Source of the DNA: an uncultured Agitococcus sp.
Lineage (GTDB): Bacteria > Pseudomonadota > Gammaproteobacteria > Pseudomonadales > Moraxellaceae
Direction: 5' to 3'
DNA length: 17,289 bases
NCBI RefSeq assembly: GCF_937920075.1
Contig: NZ_CALETI010000156.1
Span: 1 to 17,289, forward strand
A program made the position numbers and the translations under genes. This document shows positions 14,024 through 17,289 of the stretch, piece after piece. Below the pieces are notes generated by a model. That model did no database searches. It had not been told where the DNA came from and worked only from the letters and a program-made list of their open reading frames with translations. Position 1 is the first letter of the stretch. Each line of letters begins with the position of its first letter.

Positions 14024-14773
14024 TTAGATCACCTTTGCTTCGTTCTTGAGTTTAGCAACCAACTCTTCAACAGTCTTCACTTTGATACCTGCACTGCGCT
14101 CTGCTGGCGGCTCAACTTTTAATGTCTTAACGCGTGGCGTTACGTCAACACCGAAGTCAGCTGGCGTTTTGGTATCTAAAGGCTTTTTCTTAGCTTTCAT
14201 GATGTTTGGTAGAGCTGCATAACGTGGCTCGTTCAAACGTAAGTCTGTTGTTACAACAGCTGGCAAGTTTAATTCAACAGTTTGTAAACCACCGTCGATT
14301 TCGCGAGTAACGATTGCTTTGCCGCCTTCTACTTTAACAACAGAAGCAAAAGTACCTTGACCATAACCTGCTAAAGCAGCCAACATTTGGCCAGTTTGGT
14401 TGTTATCGTCATCAATCGCTTGTTTACCAACAATCACTAATTGTGGTTGTTCTTGGTCACAAATCGCTTTTAAAATTTTGGCAATGGCTAAAGGTTGTAC
14501 TTCAGAACCAGTTTCTACCAAAATACCGCGGTCTGCACCAAGAGCCATCGCAGTACGGATTTGTTCTTGAGCTTCTTTTGGACCAATAGAAACAACAACG
14601 ATTTCGCTAACAATGCCTTTTTCTTTTAAACGAACGGCTTCTTCAACGGCGATTTCGCAGAATGGGTTGATAGCCATTTTAACGTTGGCAAGGTCAACAC
14701 CTGTTTTATCCGCTTTTACGCGAACTTTTACGTTGTAATCTACAACGCGTTTTACAGCAACAAGAGCCTTCAT
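14024..14773 (-). CDS. etfB: Electron transfer flavoprotein, beta subunit
   Basis: EtfB (249 residues, usual length) forms the heterodimer with EtfA and holds the AMP. Family landmarks are MKALVAVKRVVDYNVKVRV at the start, KMAINPFCEIAVEEAVRLKE near 33-52, the segment ATNMALG-like seen here as IRTAMALGADRGILVE at 73-88, VGKQAIDDDNNQTGQMLA near 115-132 and the C-terminal recognition-loop area LPAVVTTDLRLNEPRYAALP. The ATG at 14773-14771 has a GAGGA site 5 bases upstream. It is the first gene of the etfBA pair, transcribed away from fabA. A possible -10 box (GATAAT on the minus strand, 14815-14820) lacks a good -35. Confidence 0.97.
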   Translation of the reverse strand: MKALVAVKRVVDYNVKVRVKADKTGVDLANVKMAINPFCEIAVEEAVRLKEKGIVSEIVVVSIGPKEAQEQIRTAMALGADRGILVETGSEVQPLAIAKILKAICDQEQPQLVIVGKQAIDDDNNQTGQMLAALAGYGQGTFASVVKVEGGKAIVTREIDGGLQTVELNLPAVVTTDLRLNEPRYAALPNIMKAKKKPLDTKTPADFGVDVTPRVKTLKVEPPAERSAGIKVKTVEELVAKLKNEAKVI

Positions 14774-14850
14774 GGAATCCTCGGAATGTGACGATTTAAC
14801 GAAGTGGTAAGGGTATTATCTGGTTTAAAAACGCAGACAATATAAAAGGT

Positions 14851-14878
14851 GCAATATCTTCGGATATTGCTGCTTTTT
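14851..14878 (+). terminator. Possible plus-strand terminator with TTCG tetraloop
   Basis: GCAATATC (14851-14858) and GATATTGC (14863-14870) close a C-TTCG-G loop, among the most stable RNA tetraloops, followed by TGCTTTTT. The polarity is plus strand, where no gene lies upstream except antisense to etfBA. On the minus strand there is no T-run. It may block antisense or read-through transcription toward fabA, or be a structure in the etfB leader. Confidence 0.45.
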
Positions 14879-15073
14879 GGTCAAGCGAACAGTGACGAAT
14901 TAACCTGTTTTTCTGGCCATTGACAAGGATTTTTGTCATTTTTTCGCAATACAAGCCTTCAACAAAAATTTTAATTATCTTTTGAAGACAAATACCGCAT
15001 AAAAATCAGCCAAAAAAACATAATTAGAAACACTCTAAACGGTTCGTGTCAGTTATATGACATAATCCCTTGC

Positions 15074-15079
15074 TAAAAT
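15074..15079 (+). promoter_or_regulatory. Putative extended -10 box of the fabA promoter
   Basis: TAAAAT preceded by TGC gives an extended -10 element (TGnTAAAAT), which can compensate for the absence of a good -35 hexamer. The expected start near 15086 would give a leader of about 90 bases containing the hairpin at 15123-15160. A CATAAT at 15061-15066 is an alternative. Confidence 0.4.
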
Positions 15080-15122
15080 CGCAGCATTTTTGGGAGACCA
15101 AATTAAATCTCTATTTTTTATC

Positions 15123-15160
15123 AGACTGGCCTAATTTTTGCTAATTTGTCAGGCTAGTCT
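15123..15160 (+). promoter_or_regulatory. fabA leader hairpin
   Basis: AGACTGGCCT (15123-15132) and AGGCTAGTCT (15151-15160) pair over 10 positions, with one G-U wobble in RNA, around an 18-base loop. The stem ends 4 bases before the AAAGG ribosome binding site of fabA. No T-run follows, so it is not a terminator. A role in translation or mRNA stability is inferred from position. Confidence 0.45.
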
Positions 15161-15176
15161 TAAAAAGGTTATACCG

Positions 15177-15689
15177 ATGCGTATTGAACAATTTAACAAA
15201 GAACAATTACTCGCTTGTGGTGAAGGATCATTATTTGGCGCAGAAAATGCTCGTTTACCTGTTCCACCGATGTTGATGATGGACAGAATTACAAAAATCA
15301 GCGATACCGATGGCCAATATGGTAAAGGTGAAATTATCGCTGAATTTGATATAAATCCTGATTTATGGTTTTTTAACTGTCATTTTATTAGCGACCCTGT
15401 CATGCCTGGTTGTTTAGGCTTAGATGCGATGTGGCAATTATTAGGTTTTTATTTAGGCTGGCGTGGCAATGCTGGACGTGGTCGTGCTTTGGGTGTGGGT
15501 GAAGTCAAGTTTTTTGGTCAAATTTTACCTACTCACCAAAAAGTAACTTACGAACTACAAATTAAACGTGTGGTTGAACGTAAACTAGTAATGGGGATTG
15601 CTGATGGTAAAGTCAGCGTTGATGGTCGAGAGATTTATATTGCCTCAGATTTACGTTGTGGCTTGTTTACTCGCACTGATAACTTTTAA
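15177..15689 (+). CDS. fabA: 3-hydroxydecanoyl-ACP dehydratase/isomerase
   Basis: FabA dehydrates 3-hydroxydecanoyl-ACP and isomerises trans-2- to cis-3-decenoyl-ACP, the branch point for unsaturated fatty acids. The 170-residue length matches the E. coli enzyme (172). The active site is visible as His69 in WFFNCHFISDPVMPG and Asp83 in GLDAMWQLLGFYLGW; GRALGVGEVKFFGQ and ASDLRCGLF are also characteristic. I chose the ATG at 15177, with AAAGG upstream at proper spacing and homology beginning there; an in-frame TTG at 15138 would add 13 residues from within the leader hairpin. It is followed after 123 bases by fabB, the usual partner. Anaerobic-type unsaturated fatty acid synthesis is therefore expected. 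Confidence 0.97.
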   Translation: MRIEQFNKEQLLACGEGSLFGAENARLPVPPMLMMDRITKISDTDGQYGKGEIIAEFDINPDLWFFNCHFISDPVMPGCLGLDAMWQLLGFYLGWRGNAGRGRALGVGEVKFFGQILPTHQKVTYELQIKRVVERKLVMGIADGKVSVDGREIYIASDLRCGLFTRTDNF

Positions 15690-15704
15690 TAAATAATTTT
15701 TGTC

Positions 15705-15736
15705 ATAGTGGTGAATCATCTTTTTTTCACCACTAT
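15705..15736 (+). other. Stem-loop between fabA and fabB
   Basis: ATAGTGGTGAA (15705-15715) pairs perfectly with TTCACCACTAT (15726-15736), an 11-bp stem with a 10-base T-rich loop, 15 bases after the fabA stop. No T-run follows the stem on either strand, so a classical terminator is unlikely. It may stabilise the fabA mRNA 3' end or mark a processing point that sets the fabA to fabB ratio. Confidence 0.55.
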
Positions 15737-15812
15737 ATGCTTCAATTAATAATTACTTAAGATTGCACGACTATCATGCAAAATATCATGCCAAATTTGT
15801 AGAGGACTATTT

Positions 15813-17027
15813 ATGCGTCGCGTCGTTGTTACAGGATTAGGAATCGTTTCGTGTATTGGCAATGACGCCGCTTCCGTTAGCAAAAGTTTAAAACAACAAT
15901 TATCGGGCATACGCCATAATGCCACTTACGCTGAAATGGGCTTTAAAAGCCAAGTTAGTGGCCGACCTGATGTCGATTTAGAAGCAGCAATTGACCGAAA
16001 AGCCAAACGTTTTATGGGTGATGCCGCTGCGTATGCTTATTTAGCCATGCAACAAGCAATTGCTGATGCAGGTTTAAGCAAAGAACAATATGCACAGAAT
16101 CCGCGTGTCGGTGTGATTGCTGGCTCTGGTGGTGCTTCAACAGCAAACGTCTTACAAGCTGTTGATATAGCTCGCGAAAAAGGCATTAAACGTGTTGGCC
16201 CTTATATGGTTCCGCGTACTATGACCAGTACCGTAGTTGCTTCTTTAGCCACCGCGTTTGAAATTCATGGTGTCAATTACGCCATGTCTTCGGCTTGTGC
16301 CACCTCTGCCCATTGTATTGGTAATGCGATGGAACAAATTCAATTAGGCAAACAAGATGTTGTCTTTGCAGGGGGCGGTGAAGAAGAACATTGGAGCTTA
16401 TCGTGTTTATTTGATGCGATGGGAGCTATGGCTAGCAAATATAATGATACACCTGAATCAGCCTCTCGTCCTTTCTCTGCCAATCGTGATGGTTTTGTCA
16501 TTGCAGGTGGTGGTGGCATTTTAGTCATTGAAGAATACGAACACGCCATTAAACGTGGTGCAAAAATTTATGCCGAATTGGTTGGCTATGCGGCGACCTC
16601 TGATGGTTATGATATGGTTGCGCCAAGCGGTGATGGTGCGGCACGCTGTATGCAATTAGCGTTAGCTATGGCAGACTGCCCTGTTGATTACATCAATGCT
16701 CACGGCACAGCTACCCCCACAGGCGATTGTGTTGAATTAAAAGCGATTCAACGCGTATTTGGTGAAAATATTCCGTATATCAGCTCAACTAAAGCCTTAA
16801 CAGGTCACTCTTTAGGTGCAGCGGGTGTACAAGAAGCCATTTATAGTTTGTTAATGATGCAAGATGATTTTATTGCTGCGTCTGCTCATATTGACGAACT
16901 TGATCCTGCGGCTGAAGCTTTTCCGATTGTCCGTGAAACCCGTTATCAACCACTTAATGCTGTCATGTCCAATAGCTTTGGTTTTGGCGGCACAAATGCC
17001 AGTTTAGTGTTTAAGAAGTTGACATAA
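15813..17027 (+). CDS. fabB: 3-oxoacyl-ACP synthase I
   Basis: FabB elongates acyl-ACPs, including the cis-3-decenoyl-ACP made by FabA, so it is needed for unsaturated fatty acids. The 404-residue length is standard (406 in E. coli). The thiolase-fold active site is complete: Cys162 in SSACATSAHC, His297 in NAHGTATPTGD, Lys327 in STKALTGH and His332. The C-terminal SNSFGFGGTNASLVF is the KAS signature. FabB rather than FabF is favoured by MRRVVVTGLGIVSCIGN, the GMASKYNDTPE-like region (residues 204-215) and adjacency to fabA. The ATG at 15813 has an AGAGG site. It could be transcribed with fabA or from the 123-base gap. The hairpin repeat at 17029-17060 follows its stop. Confidence 0.97.
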   Translation: MRRVVVTGLGIVSCIGNDAASVSKSLKQQLSGIRHNATYAEMGFKSQVSGRPDVDLEAAIDRKAKRFMGDAAAYAYLAMQQAIADAGLSKEQYAQNPRVGVIAGSGGASTANVLQAVDIAREKGIKRVGPYMVPRTMTSTVVASLATAFEIHGVNYAMSSACATSAHCIGNAMEQIQLGKQDVVFAGGGEEEHWSLSCLFDAMGAMASKYNDTPESASRPFSANRDGFVIAGGGGILVIEEYEHAIKRGAKIYAELVGYAATSDGYDMVAPSGDGAARCMQLALAMADCPVDYINAHGTATPTGDCVELKAIQRVFGENIPYISSTKALTGHSLGAAGVQEAIYSLLMMQDDFIAASAHIDELDPAAEAFPIVRETRYQPLNAVMSNSFGFGGTNASLVFKKLT

Positions 17028-17028
17028 A

Positions 17029-17060
17029 CCTCACCCTAGCCCTCTCCTACAAGGAGAGGG
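17029..17060. repeat. CCTCACCC-type palindromic repeat between convergent genes
   Basis: CCCTCTCCT (17040-17048) pairs with AGGAGAGGG (17052-17060) around an ACA loop, a 9-bp GC-rich stem starting 12 bases after the fabB stop. It matches 26 of 32 bases of the core at 7382-7413 but lacks that copy's right outer arm. Its position between convergent fabB and the META gene suggests it serves as a transcript end, although the T-run is poor on both strands. Confidence 0.8.
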
Positions 17061-17078
17061 AAATTCATTGCAATCATC

Positions 17079-17289
17079 TTACCTCAACTCAAATACCGCC
17101 ACCGTATCGCTTTTCTCATCTAACAAATACAAATGTTTATCTTTAATTCGCCAAGCGCGTGTATCGGTTAATGCTTCAATAAATAACGCTTCTTGGACAA
17201 TACCACCGCTTGGACAAAAAATCTTGGTACTACTAATTTCACTAAATTTTAAAAAACTATCTTGTAGGCGATAATTACCCATCAAACGG
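17079..17289 (-). CDS. META/HslJ-like domain protein, C-terminal part (runs off the right edge)
   Basis: The frame is open from base 17289 to the TAA at 17081-17079. The first readable residues are RLMGNYRLQD, and the preceding partial codon ends in C, consistent with Asn; this fits the conserved C-N-R-x-x-G-x-Y motif of META (HslJ-type) domains. Further fit comes from the FSEISSTKIFCP segment (family pattern TxMxC-P), EALFIEAL, and the C-terminal LYLLDEKSDTVAVFEL strand. The domain occurs in outer-membrane or periplasmic lipoproteins, but any signal peptide lies outside the window. The ATG at 17282 is internal to the domain, not a real start. Gene convergent with fabB. Confidence 0.8.
   Translation of the reverse strand, partial: RLMGNYRLQDSFLKFSEISSTKIFCPSGGIVQEALFIEALTDTRAWRIKDKHLYLLDEKSDTVAVFELR

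Larger units (their letters stand above)
14774..15176. promoter_or_regulatory. Divergent regulatory region between etfBA and fabAB
   Basis: These 403 bases contain no gene and should hold both promoters. A GCAATATC-TTCG-GATATTGC hairpin lies at 14851-14870. Two dyads built from the same half-site follow: TGACAA-N6-TTGTCA at 14921-14938 and TGTCA-N6-TGACA at 15047-15062. A probable extended -10 for fabA (TGC-TAAAAT, hexamer at 15074-15079) sits just after the second dyad. A leader hairpin occupies 15123-15160. The etfB promoter is not clear. Dyads over a promoter suggest an operator, but I cannot assign a regulator. Confidence 0.6.

Noticed and set aside
15138..15176. Upstream TTG start for fabA
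   Set aside because: It would put 13 extra residues in the leader hairpin; the ATG at 15177 has a good ribosome binding site and matches the family start.
17079..17282. Complete small gene starting at the ATG at 17282
   Set aside because: The frame continues to the window edge with RLM before GNY, fitting the middle of a META domain, so the true start lies outside.
1..17289. tRNA genes, CRISPR arrays, prophage or intact insertion sequences
   Set aside because: I looked for cloverleaf-like sequences, regularly spaced repeats and transposase or integrase frames and saw none.

Overview
The window is a chromosomal housekeeping region of an AT-rich gammaproteobacterium. Evidence for this is the fabA-fabB pair for anaerobic-type unsaturated fatty acid synthesis, an E. 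coli-sized topA followed by a DUF6586-type gene as in pseudomonads, RNase D followed by a YcgL protein, and cvpA directly before purF. I cannot assign a genus from the sequence; a Pseudomonadales- or Thiotrichales-like bacterium is a guess. No tRNA, rRNA, CRISPR array, prophage or intact insertion sequence is visible.

Layout. Bases 1-2264 (minus): pyrD-cvpA-purF, a compact nucleotide-biosynthesis operon; purF runs off the left edge. Its leader carries a good -10 box and a 10-bp hairpin just before the pyrD ribosome binding site. Bases 2369-6193 (minus): acyl-CoA dehydrogenase, rnd, ycgL, a small membrane protein and a MoxR-type AAA+ ATPase, tightly packed or overlapping. Bases 6194-6557: no gene, but a dispersed inverted-repeat element, a strong bidirectional terminator and two smaller hairpins. 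Bases 6558-10048 (minus): topA, a DUF6586-type gene and a 98-residue conserved protein. Bases 10162-11998 (minus): two tandem paralogs with four shared cysteines and a membrane-anchored protein, all without known function. Bases 12119-12931 (minus): a MOSC-domain protein lacking the ferredoxin domain of E. coli YcbX. Bases 13093-14773 (minus): etfB-etfA, with a second copy of the dispersed repeat and a terminator downstream. Bases 15177-17027 (plus): fabA and fabB, divergent from etfBA across about 400 bp. Bases 17079-17289 (minus): the C-terminal part of a META/HslJ-like protein.

Functional links. EtfAB is the usual electron acceptor for acyl-CoA dehydrogenases such as the one at 5048-6193, so the window holds both ends of fatty-acid metabolism: oxidation (ACAD, ETF) and unsaturated synthesis (FabA, FabB). 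The pyrD-cvpA-purF operon joins a pyrimidine step to the first committed purine step.

No clear new defence or mobile system is present. The items most worth a second look are the Cys-motif tandem paralogs, the roughly 105-bp dispersed repeat with a covarying hairpin, and the structured leaders of pyrD and fabA.
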